Shown piece after piece: positions 5,859 through 15,435 of a stretch of 64,000 nucleotides of DNA. Location of the stretch: assembly GCA_964590225.1 (NCBI GenBank), contig CAZPWS010000006.1, forward strand, positions 1 through 64,000, given 5' to 3'. A program made the position numbers and the translations under genes. The stretch comes from JAEUSG01 sp964590225. GTDB lineage: Bacteria; Fibrobacterota; OXYB2-FULL-49-7; JAEUSG01. The notes under the pieces are model-generated. The model was not told where the DNA came from. It saw only the letters and a list, made by a program, of their open reading frames with translations, and did no database searches. The first letter of the stretch is position 1. Each line of letters opens with the position of its first letter.

Positions 5859-7868
5859 ATGATTGGCCCTGAAGAGTTTTACTCTGAGCTTGACGAATTC
5901 GAAAAGAAACTGTTTGTTGATCCTGATGCCGCTGAACAATACCTAAATTCAAGATTATTCAATCCTGTCGATGAGGAAATTGACTCCCTGCTTAAGATTT
6001 TTACCGTAAAAACCAATCTTGAGAACTATAAAACGACCTCTAAAAATGATTTTCTTACACTATTAAAAGCTTCGGAATCTTCAACGCTGAAAGAGATAAA
6101 GGGATTTGCTAACATTATCATAGCCGATTGGCACATACATTACAGCTTCGGAGTAAATGAAGCTAAACGCTATTTATCTATTGCTGAAGGTCTTCTTAAA
6201 GGAACGGAGCTTGCTGAAAGAGTTCCACGAATGAGCGGTTATATAGATGCTTTGTCCGGATTCACGGACAAGGTAATAACTGACTGCAAACAGCACATAG
6301 ATAAAGACAACACAAATCTTTACTGGTTTATTTTACATGGATACGCTCTGTTTCTTCATGGCTATTATCATAATAACTCATTTTTTAAAGAAGCATACTG
6401 TGTTCTTGATAAGATAGATAAGCGGATTACGGATCAAACTACACTGACGGATCATATTCGCTTTTACAAAGCGCTGGTTCTCTATTATGAAAATAAATGG
6501 GAGCAGGTTATTTCAGTATTGGATTCTGTTTCCAATAGCACTTATTATAAAGTCAGGCTTTTCGGTCCTTTGCTGAGAGCCTCTTCACTTCACCGGAATA
6601 ACTCCAAGCCAGCTGCTAAAGAAATTTTTGCTGAATGGTTTAATTCCTATGGTTTTAATCTTGGAATAAAGAGAAGATTTCATAAAAATCCATACATTAA
6701 CACACTATTGTGGGATACATACTTTCTGTTTTCAGACAACAAACACGAAACCCTTATAAGCATTGATAAGTCGGCAAGAAAATTTGCTGAGTCGAGAAAA
6801 AAAGAGTTGCTGCTGAGTAAAAACAACACAGTGGCTCGTATAGCGCTGTCTGCTCCTTATAATACGGCAAGCCGTTATCTCGCCTATAATTTAAAACGAT
6901 CAGCGGGTGTGCACAAAAGTGATCTCTATGATCCGGTACATCTCTTTTCAAGAATTGACAGTAATATTACAGCATCTTTTTCGCTTCTTCCTCAAATAGA
7001 GAATGAAAAAAATCCCGCTCAGAAACTTTTTGAAATGTCGAATAATGAGCTTTTTCTTGATACAGCTTTTCTTGTTCTACCCGATTGTGATTCTATTTAC
7101 AGTTTACAGCCCATGCTGTTATTCCGCGGTAAATTTTACTGTGCGGATTGTGAAAAGCCTGAAAGTATAGTGCGAAAACTCAATCCAAAGCAGTTGGTTG
7201 TAACAGCTGGTCGGGAGGAATATCGGCAGTCTGAAAGGCTTCTTAAAATTCTTAAGCGGGAGTGCCCCAACTGCTGTGTCTATTTTAGTTCAGGTTTGCG
7301 ATCATTGTTAAAGAAGGTTTTGCATGAAAACGCCGTTAAAACAGACCAAATAAAAACGACGATTTTGGCAGCCAATTATCCTATTAAAGAAAGAAATTTT
7401 GGCATAGAGAATGAACTGCTGGAATTATGCGGTGACAACAGTTTTTTAGTTTATCCTAAAAACATTAATGATGTCGTTACAAATGTTAACGATTCATCTG
7501 TAATAATCTTTCTAGCGCATTCATGTGCTGGCGATAATTCAGAATTATATGGGAATCGTATTGATTTTGGTTCTTTTGCCTTATCATTGAGTGATTTGTA
7601 CGCAAATTTCGATACTCTTTACGGGAAAAGGTTTTTTATAGGTTCTTGTAAAGCCGCGCAAACAATTTATGGTAAGAAAGCGGCTGGAGCTCTTAGCTTA
7701 GGCGCGTTTACCATTCCAGGGGTATTGTCATCATTGGGAGCAGGTGAGGTATGGGCTCCATTTGGAAGTCCGAGAGTAAGGTCATTACCGGAGATTATAA
7801 GGATATTTATGAACCGGCAAAGGTTGTTTAGTAAAGCGTTACCGGATGGTTGGGCGGTATTTGTTTAG
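5859..7868 (+). CDS. TPR-like/CHAT-domain caspase-like protease, 669 aa
   Basis: The N-terminal ~390 residues are helical and TPR-like, with repeated blocks such as WHIHYSFGVNEAKRYLSIA and FYKALVLYYENKWEQVISV. The C-terminal ~270 residues form a CHAT domain, a caspase-fold cysteine peptidase. The catalytic His is H554 in IIFLAHSCAGD and the catalytic Cys is C597 in FFIGSCKAAQ. The end (LSSLGAGEVWAPFG) matches the CHAT C-terminal strand. The TPR-CHAT layout equals that of Csx29, the protease of the Craspase effector. Family members cut specific protein substrates after activation. The gene is the last of the tight operon 3855-7868, and no cas7-11 gene is in the window. Confidence is high for the domain and low for the pathway. 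Confidence 0.88.
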   Translation: MIGPEEFYSELDEFEKKLFVDPDAAEQYLNSRLFNPVDEEIDSLLKIFTVKTNLENYKTTSKNDFLTLLKASESSTLKEIKGFANIIIADWHIHYSFGVNEAKRYLSIAEGLLKGTELAERVPRMSGYIDALSGFTDKVITDCKQHIDKDNTNLYWFILHGYALFLHGYYHNNSFFKEAYCVLDKIDKRITDQTTLTDHIRFYKALVLYYENKWEQVISVLDSVSNSTYYKVRLFGPLLRASSLHRNNSKPAAKEIFAEWFNSYGFNLGIKRRFHKNPYINTLLWDTYFLFSDNKHETLISIDKSARKFAESRKKELLLSKNNTVARIALSAPYNTASRYLAYNLKRSAGVHKSDLYDPVHLFSRIDSNITASFSLLPQIENEKNPAQKLFEMSNNELFLDTAFLVLPDCDSIYSLQPMLLFRGKFYCADCEKPESIVRKLNPKQLVVTAGREEYRQSERLLKILKRECPNCCVYFSSGLRSLLKKVLHENAVKTDQIKTTILAANYPIKERNFGIENELLELCGDNSFLVYPKNINDVVTNVNDSSVIIFLAHSCAGDNSELYGNRIDFGSFALSLSDLYANFDTLYGKRFFIGSCKAAQTIYGKKAAGALSLGAFTIPGVLSSLGAGEVWAPFGSPRVRSLPEIIRIFMNRQRLFSKALPDGWAVFV

Positions 7869-7923
7869 GCTAATTCATTTCATCACAAAGAAATTGGAAA
7901 AAGAATACTAAACCCAATCTTCG

Positions 7924-7943
7924 CATTAGAAATGTTTCTAATG
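7924..7943. terminator. 20-bp perfect palindrome between convergent genes
   Basis: CATTAGAAA-TG-TTTCTAATG is a perfect 20-bp palindrome located between the stop of the CHAT gene (7868) and the convergent stop of gph (7950). It could fold as a hairpin in either transcript and act as a bidirectional terminator, but no clear U-tract follows on either side. It could equally be a protein-binding site or the edge of the accessory region. Confidence 0.35.
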
Positions 7944-7949
7944 AAAAGT

Positions 7950-8597
7950 TCACCTTGCCCATTGCAATTGAGATACTTTATGAATAAGTTCGGTAAAAGA
8001 TTCTATTGTTATGTCGGGTTGATAACCTTCTTTTTTTCCCATGCCATATTTACAAAAAATACTTTTCATGTGACAGTTATTGGCAAGAGCCAGATCGGTA
8101 TGATGGTCACCAACAACCACAATTTCTTCAGCACTTAAATTAAACTCTCGAGCTACAAATAAACCAACGGATGGGTGGGGCTTTCTTTCGGGAAAAGTGT
8201 CACCGCAAACAACTGTATTAAAAAAACCATCTATATCGAATCGTTTTAGCATTGGCGGAACAAAAAGCGCGGGTTTATTGGTAACAACTGCCTTTTTTTG
8301 TGGAAGAATAGCCAAGGTTTCTGCCACTCCGTGATACAAACAGGCATTGTCAACGGCATGTTTCTCATAATACTCAACTATAATTTTTTTGGCAGCTTTA
8401 AGAGGTATATCACTATCCTTAAATGAAGAGGCAACAAGAAAGTCTATTCCTGAACCGACAAAGGAGATAATTTCTCCAGCGCTTAATGACTTAAGGCCAA
8501 AATGGTTCCGTCCATAATTGATACTGATACACAAATCAACGGCTGTATCAACAAGGGTTCCGTCAAGATCAAAAATTATTCCCTTTATTTTGTCCAT
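7950..8597 (-). CDS. gph: Phosphoglycolate phosphatase-like HAD hydrolase
   Basis: A HAD-superfamily phosphatase of 215 residues from ATG 8597; an in-frame TTG at 8618 is an alternative start. Motif I is IIFDLDGTLVDT with the nucleophilic Asp, motif II is AVVTNKP, and motif III/IV includes ERKPHP and VVVGDHHTDLALANN. The alpha-helical cap and length fit Gph/PGP, which removes phosphate from 2-phosphoglycolate formed during DNA repair or oxidation. Substrate assignment within HAD proteins is uncertain. It follows the hybrid kinase gene on the same strand. Confidence 0.8.
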   Translation of the reverse strand: MDKIKGIIFDLDGTLVDTAVDLCISINYGRNHFGLKSLSAGEIISFVGSGIDFLVASSFKDSDIPLKAAKKIIVEYYEKHAVDNACLYHGVAETLAILPQKKAVVTNKPALFVPPMLKRFDIDGFFNTVVCGDTFPERKPHPSVGLFVAREFNLSAEEIVVVGDHHTDLALANNCHMKSIFCKYGMGKKEGYQPDITIESFTELIHKVSQLQWAR

Positions 8598-8614
8598 CTT
8601 CTTACTTTTAGGGT

Positions 8615-10888
8615 TCAAAAGGAGTGATTTTTAAGGGCATCTTCAATGGCAGAGAATAGCTCCTCCATTGATACTGGCTTTGTAATGTAACCGTCACAAC
8701 CAGATGTCTTTGCTTTTCGCTTAGAGTTTTCGTCGGCACGGGCAGTAAACATATACAGAGGTATTGAGTTTGTTTGCTCCATACTCTTAATTTTTTCACA
8801 CAAAATGGCTCCATCCATATCGCCAAGAGTCATATCAAGTAATGCCATTTTTATGGATGGATCTGCAATCTTCACCAATGCTTCGGCACCAGAGGCAGCA
8901 GAAACAACGGCGTATCCGAGTTTTTGCAGCATAATTTCGATAAGCTCAATGGTATCAGCATCGTCATCAACTATAAGTATTTTTATCCCCTTGTGACTCT
9001 TTGTAACCTGGTGTTGAAGCTTTGATGGTGCAGGTGTTAAAACTGGTTTTTCGGCTGAGATTGGAAGTTTAAAAGCTATTTCTGTTCCATTACCAGATTC
9101 TGTTATGAGCTCGGGTACAGAACCGTGAACCTCAATTATTGATTTTACAATTGCAAGCCCCAAGCCAGTGCCACCTTGACTATCAGAAGACTTGACAAAC
9201 GAACGGAAGATTCTGTCACGAATGCACTCATTTATACCCTTGCCATTGTCTCTTACAGCTATTCTTATTTTATTGCCATCAACTACATGCGCTCTAAGCA
9301 CTATTGAGGCATTATCTCCGGCATGTTTATGGGCATTATTAAGAAGATTGGAAATTACCCTTCTTATCATTTCCTGATTACATGACACAAAGAGCGAAGG
9401 GTTGTCGGCAGTTACAACAACAGAAGAAACATCTCTGCCCGTTCTTACAATAAGTTCCGACGCGCATTCATTTAACAACTCGGTAATATTGCAGGGACTC
9501 ATTACTGTCCCACCTCTCTCGCTCTGCATTGAAAGGCTCTGATAACTTAAAATATCATCTATCAGCTTTTGAAGGCGGCGAAGATTTTTAAGGGCAGTAT
9601 TTACCCCCTTTTGCGCTTCGGGTGATAGTGAGCCAAATTTTCCAAGCGCCAGCATATCAATATATCCGAGACCTGTAACAAGCGGGGTGCGAAGATCATG
9701 ACTAATCATTACCAAAAACTCATCTCTTTGCCGCTGAAGTTCCTCAAGATGTTTGTTTGCATCCAATAGCTGCAATTCTGTCCTCTTTCTGTCGGTTATG
9801 TCGTTAATGATACCTTCGTATAGTAAAACTCTTCCATGCCCATCTTTTTTAACTACCAGCGTATTTCGAATCCATCGCACAGACCCATCCTTATGAAGAA
9901 TGCGGTGTTCAATTGACGATCCCGATATTCCAGAAAGCGCCGAAGCGGAATGTTCAAGCACCCTTGCCCTATCCTCTTCGTAAATCATTCTGTACCACAG
10001 ATTTTGGTCGTTTTCGTATTCCTGCGGTGTATAGCCGGTAACATGTATGCAGCCTTGACCATGCGTTGTGGAAACAGGTTGATTATCCTGAACTCTTACA
10101 GTGTAAACATAATCCGAGATAGACTCAAAAAGCTTCCTGTATCGAGCCTCGCTACTGCGAAGAGCTTCTTCGACATGCCTCTGTTCAGAAAGATCCCTGG
10201 CATGAACTACGAGATATTCTTTACCTCCAAAACTTATAAAGTTGTATGTGAGTTCGACGGGAAGAATAAGGCCACTGTGCAAGCGAAATCGACTTTTGGC
10301 TACAAGGGAGCCAAACTTCTTGATTTTAAGCCATCTATCCTGCCAGTTGTCCACGCCCGGTTCGTGTTCAATCTCCTGAAATCGCATTCTAAGGAGATCC
10401 TCGCGGTACACTCCAAGCACACGGCAGGTGGCATCATTAACATATGAAAGGATTCCAGAAGCTTCTACCCAAAAGACCGGATCTACCGCATGGTTGATAG
10501 AGAATCGAGTGAGTTCAAACGCATCCTCTGTTTTTCTTCTTTCTGTTATATCAATTAGGGCCGCTATGCACTTTTGCCCCTTTTCGCCTTCCGAACCGTC
10601 AACTATGCCAACTATTTGGACAAATCTGACAGGGTTATCGGCAGTTGTGTGAAGCTGTACTTCGCATGTTTGCTTTAAACCCGAGCGGAAAAGCGCTTCA
10701 AGAAAGGCTGAGATTGGAAAAACATATTCTGGTGCAACAAGTTCCTGTAGTGCGGAATGGACTATTTCTTCGGGACTTTTACGCCAGTAGCCCGCAGCCG
10801 ATCTATTAACATCAAGAACAGTACCATGCCTGTCGAAAGCGATATATCCGACAGGCATAAAATCGGCAGGGGCATTGGAAAAAGGCAT
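8615..10888 (-). CDS. Hybrid sensor histidine kinase: three PAS, HisKA, HATPase, receiver
   Basis: The 757-aa protein has no signal peptide or membrane segment and is therefore probably cytosolic. Three PAS modules span residues ~1-110, ~120-240 and ~245-375, each ending in the DITERRK-type linker. A HisKA domain follows with the H-box MISHDLRTPL (phospho-acceptor H397), then an HATPase_c domain with VISNLLNNAHKH and NGKGI, GGTGLGLAIV. The C-terminal receiver has ILIVDDDAD and acceptor D685 in ALLDMTLGDMDG. There is no output domain, so phosphate probably passes to another protein or ends at the receiver. Transketolase lies 12 bp upstream on the same strand, suggesting co-transcription. Confidence 0.93.
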   Translation of the reverse strand: MPFSNAPADFMPVGYIAFDRHGTVLDVNRSAAGYWRKSPEEIVHSALQELVAPEYVFPISAFLEALFRSGLKQTCEVQLHTTADNPVRFVQIVGIVDGSEGEKGQKCIAALIDITERRKTEDAFELTRFSINHAVDPVFWVEASGILSYVNDATCRVLGVYREDLLRMRFQEIEHEPGVDNWQDRWLKIKKFGSLVAKSRFRLHSGLILPVELTYNFISFGGKEYLVVHARDLSEQRHVEEALRSSEARYRKLFESISDYVYTVRVQDNQPVSTTHGQGCIHVTGYTPQEYENDQNLWYRMIYEEDRARVLEHSASALSGISGSSIEHRILHKDGSVRWIRNTLVVKKDGHGRVLLYEGIINDITDRKRTELQLLDANKHLEELQRQRDEFLVMISHDLRTPLVTGLGYIDMLALGKFGSLSPEAQKGVNTALKNLRRLQKLIDDILSYQSLSMQSERGGTVMSPCNITELLNECASELIVRTGRDVSSVVVTADNPSLFVSCNQEMIRRVISNLLNNAHKHAGDNASIVLRAHVVDGNKIRIAVRDNGKGINECIRDRIFRSFVKSSDSQGGTGLGLAIVKSIIEVHGSVPELITESGNGTEIAFKLPISAEKPVLTPAPSKLQHQVTKSHKGIKILIVDDDADTIELIEIMLQKLGYAVVSAASGAEALVKIADPSIKMALLDMTLGDMDGAILCEKIKSMEQTNSIPLYMFTARADENSKRKAKTSGCDGYITKPVSMEELFSAIEDALKNHSF

Positions 10889-10900
10889 ATAGCTATATTG

Positions 10901-12946
10901 TTATGTTATTTTTGCCAAAAATTCAACAACTTTTCCGGCAACGCTTATTCCCGTAAAACCAAACTTTTCATCCAGCACATTATATGGCGCAGAATAACCA
11001 AAATGGTCGAGCCCAATAACCAGTCCTTTACTTCCTACAAGTCCAATCAAAGTAACCGGAAGACCGGCAGTAAGTCCAACTGTCGGAATTGAATTCGGCA
11101 GCACAGCCTCCTGATAGTCAGCCGGCTGATTCCTGAAAACACCCTCAGATATGGCAGAAACAACTCGAGCCTTTATTTTCTTCTCTTTTTCAAGAATTGC
11201 AGCTCCTTCAAGTATTGTTGCAACCTCAGAACCATTGGCAACAAGAATTACATCAGGCTTTTCTGTGTTTTTGACAATATATGCCCCCCTAACTGCTTCT
11301 TCGGCCTTTTCTCTCCTGCGAATATCAGCAAATGAAGCGATAACAGGAATATTCTGCCTCGAAAAGAGAAGAGCGGTTGGTGTATTTTTATTCTCAATGG
11401 CCATTTTCCAAGCTACAGTTGTTTCGTGCGAATCGGCTGGACGCAGCACCAGAACACTGTTTTTCCCGTTATGGTTTTTAAGTTGTTCCATCAGTCTTAT
11501 CTGTGCCTCCTGCTCAACAGGCTGATGGGTGGGGCCATCTTCTCCTACACGGAAAGCGTCATGTGTCCATACATACTTTACAGGCAACTCCATAAGAGCC
11601 GCGGTACGCACTGCCGGTTTCATATAGTCGGAAAAAACAAAAAAGGTAGCACATACAGGTATTACCCCGCCATGAAGAGCCATGCCATTTGCAACGGCTG
11701 CCATGGTTAATTCGCTAACGCCGGCCTGCAGAAAAGAGCCCGTGAAGTCGTTTTTTGTAAAAGCCTTTGTATTAGCCAAAAAACCATCTGTAAAGTCGCT
11801 ATTCGATAAATCAGCTGAAGAAACGATCATGTTTTCGATTGTTTTGGCAAAATGGGCAAGTACAGTTTTTGACGCAGCCCTTGTTGACTGTCCATCTTTC
11901 TGCTGAATTTGTGACCAGTCGATATCCGCAGTTTTACCGGAAAAAAAAGAATCCCATTTCGTTGCGAGACTTACATTTTTTTCCCTCCACTTCTTTTCTT
12001 CTTCTTTCCGTTTTTTTGCTTCAGCAATAAGTCTCTCTTTAGCTTTTGCATAGAGTTCTGCCGTCTCGGGAAAGACAGCGAATGGATCGCTTGGATTACC
12101 GCCAAGATTCTGTACCGTTTTTTCAAATGATGCCCCCGCTTTTGACAGGGGCTGACCGTGAGTCTCACACTCACCTTCGAAAGATTTACCTTCAACAGTT
12201 ACAGCGCCTTTACCCATTACAGTTTTGCCAATAATGATTACAGGAGCGCCCTTTACAGAATTTGCTTCCCGTAGAGCTTTTCTGATTTCATTTACACTAT
12301 TTCCCGCAATTTCTATTACGCGCCATCCAAACGCTCTGTATTTGGCTGCTGTATCTTCGCTTGTTACGGCGGAAGTTTTTGTGGAAAGCTGAATATCGTT
12401 AGCGTCGTAGAACATTATTAGATTGTCAAGACCAAGGTGGCCGGCAATGCGGGCCGCACCCTGCGAAATCTCTTCCTGCACGCCGCCATCGGAAATATAG
12501 GCATAAACCTTGTGTTCCATCCAACCGCCAAACCGTGCCTGTAAAAATTTTTCTGTGATTGCTGCACCCACAGCGAAAGTGTGTCCTTGTCCTAATGGAC
12601 CAGAGGTGTTTTCGACCCCACGCTTAAAATCAACTTCGGGATGGCCCGGGGTTATGCTGCCCCATTGACGGAAATTTTGTATGTCTTCTGTAGAGTAGTT
12701 ACCTGCAAGCCGAAGCACAGCGTACAACATGGGAGACATATGACCAGGGTCGAGAAAAAAGCGATCCCTGTTTATCCACGCCATATCGGACGGGTCGTAC
12801 CGCAAAAATTCAGTAAAAAGTACATTGACAAAATCTGCGCCGCCCATTGCTCCGCCGGGATGACCAGATTTTGCCTTTTCAACCATTGCAGCAGCAAGAA
12901 TTCTGATGTTATCTGACGCCTGTTCCATAACTTTAAGATCGTTCAT
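10901..12946 (-). CDS. tkt: Transketolase
   Basis: A full-length (681 aa) thiamine-diphosphate transketolase of the non-oxidative pentose phosphate pathway. SGHPGGAMG lies at the N-terminus. GPLGQGHTFAVGAA, ISDGGVQEEISQGAARIAG and FYDANDIQLS cover the ThDP/Mg site, and THDAFRVGEDGPTHQPVEQ is the pyrimidine-domain signature. Start ATG 12946 has GGAG eight bases upstream; a TTG at 12949 is in frame but less likely. A charged insert (KKRKEEEKKWREKN) links the first and second domains. It lies between trpB2 and the kinase gene. Confidence 0.97.
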   Translation of the reverse strand: MNDLKVMEQASDNIRILAAAMVEKAKSGHPGGAMGGADFVNVLFTEFLRYDPSDMAWINRDRFFLDPGHMSPMLYAVLRLAGNYSTEDIQNFRQWGSITPGHPEVDFKRGVENTSGPLGQGHTFAVGAAITEKFLQARFGGWMEHKVYAYISDGGVQEEISQGAARIAGHLGLDNLIMFYDANDIQLSTKTSAVTSEDTAAKYRAFGWRVIEIAGNSVNEIRKALREANSVKGAPVIIIGKTVMGKGAVTVEGKSFEGECETHGQPLSKAGASFEKTVQNLGGNPSDPFAVFPETAELYAKAKERLIAEAKKRKEEEKKWREKNVSLATKWDSFFSGKTADIDWSQIQQKDGQSTRAASKTVLAHFAKTIENMIVSSADLSNSDFTDGFLANTKAFTKNDFTGSFLQAGVSELTMAAVANGMALHGGVIPVCATFFVFSDYMKPAVRTAALMELPVKYVWTHDAFRVGEDGPTHQPVEQEAQIRLMEQLKNHNGKNSVLVLRPADSHETTVAWKMAIENKNTPTALLFSRQNIPVIASFADIRRREKAEEAVRGAYIVKNTEKPDVILVANGSEVATILEGAAILEKEKKIKARVVSAISEGVFRNQPADYQEAVLPNSIPTVGLTAGLPVTLIGLVGSKGLVIGLDHFGYSAPYNVLDEKFGFTGISVAGKVVEFLAKIT

Positions 12947-12985
12947 CAAGTTGTCTCCTCAAATATTTACATTTCGCTAAAAATA

Positions 12986-14377
12986 TTACCACTTTCCGCT
13001 TTTTTTCGCTTCGGGCTTGGGAAAATTTGCAAATGACGATTGAAATTCCTTTACTTCTGTATCTGTCATTTCGTAATCCATGAGTTTCCCGCTCAAGTAT
13101 TTATCATAACCAACAAGATCCATAAGACCATGCCCACTGTAATTAAATAGAATTACCTTCTCCTTGCCTTCTTCTTTTGCCTTATTGGCTTCGTCAATAA
13201 CACAGGCTATGGCGTGGCTTGTTTCAGGAGCGCAAACAGTTCCCTCTGTTTTGGCCCAGGTCATTGCGGCCTCGTAACACTTCATCTGTGGGAAGGATTT
13301 TGGTGAAATAAGCCCCTCAACAACCGCCTGACTAACAAGCGGTGCCATACCGTGATACCTGAGTCCACCTGCATGAATTGGAGCAGGAATAAATGTGTGG
13401 CCAAGAGAGTGCATCGGAAGAAGAGGGGTCATACCTGCTGTATCACCATGATCGTAAACAAAGGGTCCTCTTGTCATTTTAGGACAGCTCTGCGGTTCAA
13501 CCGGATATATATCAATTTTAGCGCCATTAATCTTCTCGTTAACAAATGGAAACGCAAGTCCGGCAAAGTTACTCCCGCCCCCTGCACAACCTATTACAAC
13601 ATCAGGCAATTTCTCACCGGCTATTTTAAGCTGTTTTTTTGCTTCAAGTCCGATTATTGTCTGATGTAGAAGAACATGATTCAGAACGCTGCCAAGAGCA
13701 TAACGGGTCTCTCCGCTTTTATCGGTAACGGCAGCCTCTATTGCTTCAGAAATTGCTATACCAAGAGAACCCGGAGTGTCTGGCATCTTTGCAAGAATAT
13801 CCCGTCCTGCTTGAGTTTCCGGCGATGGCGACGCTATGCAGTTTGCGCCCCAGATTCCCATAAGCATTTTTCTGAAAGGTTTTTGGTCAAAACTTACTCT
13901 AACCATAAAAACTTTGCACTCAAGGCCCATAAGATTACAGGCAAGCGAGAGAGCGGTACCCCATTGGCCAGCACCCGTCTCCGTTGTAATCTTTTTTATG
14001 CCAAACTGTTTATTATACCAAGCCTGCGGAACGGCGGTATTCGGCTTATGGCTTCCTGCCGGACTTACGCTTTCATCCTTGAAATAAATTTTGGCTGGAG
14101 TCTTTAGGAAACGCTCAAGGTAAACAGCTCTCCTAAGAGGAGAAGGCCGCCACCTATAAAGAATTTCGAGAACCTCTTCCGGAATATCAATCCACCTCTG
14201 TGTGCTTACCTCCTGTTCAATAAGATTCATTGGAAAAACAGGGGCGAGCATATCGGCTGTAATTGGTTTTCCATCAGGCCCTAATGGAGGCTGCATAGGT
14301 GTTGGCAGATCAGCCGCAAGATTATACCACTGCTTTGGAATGTCCGATTCATCAAGATAAAATTTCCTTTTTTCCAT
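12986..14377 (-). CDS. trpB2: TrpB2-type tryptophan synthase beta subunit-like PLP enzyme
   Basis: The 463-aa protein is longer than canonical TrpB and has the N-terminal extension typical of the TrpB2/TIGR01415 class (IPKQWYNLAADLPTPMQPPL). The PLP lysine is in SPAGSHKPNTA, the glycine-rich phosphate loop is GCAGGGSNFAG, and TETGAGQWGTALSLAC matches the family. TrpB2 proteins make tryptophan from serine and indole, often without a TrpA partner. No trpA is seen nearby, so indole salvage or another beta-replacement role is possible. The start has GGGAG upstream. Confidence 0.92.
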   Translation of the reverse strand: MEKRKFYLDESDIPKQWYNLAADLPTPMQPPLGPDGKPITADMLAPVFPMNLIEQEVSTQRWIDIPEEVLEILYRWRPSPLRRAVYLERFLKTPAKIYFKDESVSPAGSHKPNTAVPQAWYNKQFGIKKITTETGAGQWGTALSLACNLMGLECKVFMVRVSFDQKPFRKMLMGIWGANCIASPSPETQAGRDILAKMPDTPGSLGIAISEAIEAAVTDKSGETRYALGSVLNHVLLHQTIIGLEAKKQLKIAGEKLPDVVIGCAGGGSNFAGLAFPFVNEKINGAKIDIYPVEPQSCPKMTRGPFVYDHGDTAGMTPLLPMHSLGHTFIPAPIHAGGLRYHGMAPLVSQAVVEGLISPKSFPQMKCYEAAMTWAKTEGTVCAPETSHAIACVIDEANKAKEEGKEKVILFNYSGHGLMDLVGYDKYLSGKLMDYEMTDTEVKEFQSSFANFPKPEAKKSGKW

Positions 14378-14425
14378 TTTTTTCTCCCTTAAATTTTCCA
14401 GTTATACATTGTATTCTATAAATTA

Positions 14426-15421
14426 TCACTTAGCTACGGGGCAAAGTAAATCAATGGCATCAAGTTCCTCTTTGGAAAAGGCGAGATTAGCCAAAGCAGC
14501 TACATTATCCTCAACCTGCCGAGAACTACTTGCGCCAATAAGAACGGTAGTCACCTGTTCGTTGCGTAAAATCCACGCAATTGCCATCTGTGCGAGAGAT
14601 TGCCCCCTTTTACTTGCTAACTCATTTAGCATTTTTACTTTTTCCAAGAGTTCAGGCGTAAGATTTTTGGATTTTAGAAATCCATGTGGTTTGGCCGCCC
14701 TTGACCCATCAGGTATTCCACCAAGGTATTTATCTGTCAATATGCCCTGTGCGAGCGGTGAAAATGGTATGCAGCCTACACCTTCCTTCCCGAGAGCAGA
14801 CAACAATTCCGGTTCAATCCATCTATTTAGCATAGAGTAAACCGGCTGATGAATTAGACACGGCGTCCCAAGTTTCTTCAACACCTTTACCGCCTGCAAA
14901 AATTCATTTGGCTTATAATTCGACAATCCCACATAAAGCGCTTTGCCCTGCCTTACAGCAGAATCGAGCGCCCCCATGGTCTCCTCAATTGGGGTATTGT
15001 GGTCGGGTCTATGGTGATAGAAAATATCCACATAATCAATGCCAAGGCGTAAAAGACTCTGATCGAGGCTCGAAAGAAGATACTTGCGGCTTCCAAAGTC
15101 GCCATAAGGCCCCTGCCACATTTTGTAACCAGCCTTACTTGATATTATTAGCTCGTCTCTGTAGCCTGCAAGATCGTTTTTAAGAATTTTACCAAAATGG
15201 GTTTCGGCTGCTCCCGGAGGCGGGCCATAGTTGTTTGCAAGATCAAAATGGGTTATACCAAGATCAAAAGAGCGGAAAATTATTGAGCGCATAGTTTCAA
15301 AACTCTCTGGCTCACCAAAATTGTGCCAAAGGCCTAGCGAGAGGGCAGGCAGCATTATTCCGCTCCGACCACACCTTCTATACAACATGGTATCGTACCG
15401 CTTTTCACATGGCTTATACAT
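14426..15421 (-). CDS. Aldo/keto reductase of the YghZ/Gpr class
   Basis: A 331-aa NADPH-dependent aldo/keto reductase. It shows the YghZ-like start RRCGRSGIMLPALSLGLWHNFG, the D...Y...K...H tetrad region (FDLANNYGPPPGAAE, SSKAGYKMW, FYHHRPD) and the C-terminal cofactor motif VLIGASSSRQVEDN. Relatives reduce L-glyceraldehyde 3-phosphate and methylglyoxal. Start ATG 15421 is preceded by AGGAGG with eight-base spacing; a GTG at 15430 lies inside the ribosome site. It sits 14 bp downstream of the ThiD2-like gene. Confidence 0.92.
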   Translation of the reverse strand: MYKPCEKRYDTMLYRRCGRSGIMLPALSLGLWHNFGEPESFETMRSIIFRSFDLGITHFDLANNYGPPPGAAETHFGKILKNDLAGYRDELIISSKAGYKMWQGPYGDFGSRKYLLSSLDQSLLRLGIDYVDIFYHHRPDHNTPIEETMGALDSAVRQGKALYVGLSNYKPNEFLQAVKVLKKLGTPCLIHQPVYSMLNRWIEPELLSALGKEGVGCIPFSPLAQGILTDKYLGGIPDGSRAAKPHGFLKSKNLTPELLEKVKMLNELASKRGQSLAQMAIAWILRNEQVTTVLIGASSSRQVEDNVAALANLAFSKEELDAIDLLCPVAK

Positions 15422-15435
15422 AACCACCACCTCCT

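Noticed and set aside
7932..8138. Plus-strand frame of 68 codons after the CHAT gene
   Set aside because: It lies opposite the 3' part of the phosphatase gene and has no ribosome site or domain.
10901..12949. Many plus-strand open frames over tkt and trpB2
   Set aside because: They are shadows of strongly coding minus-strand genes and show no motifs.
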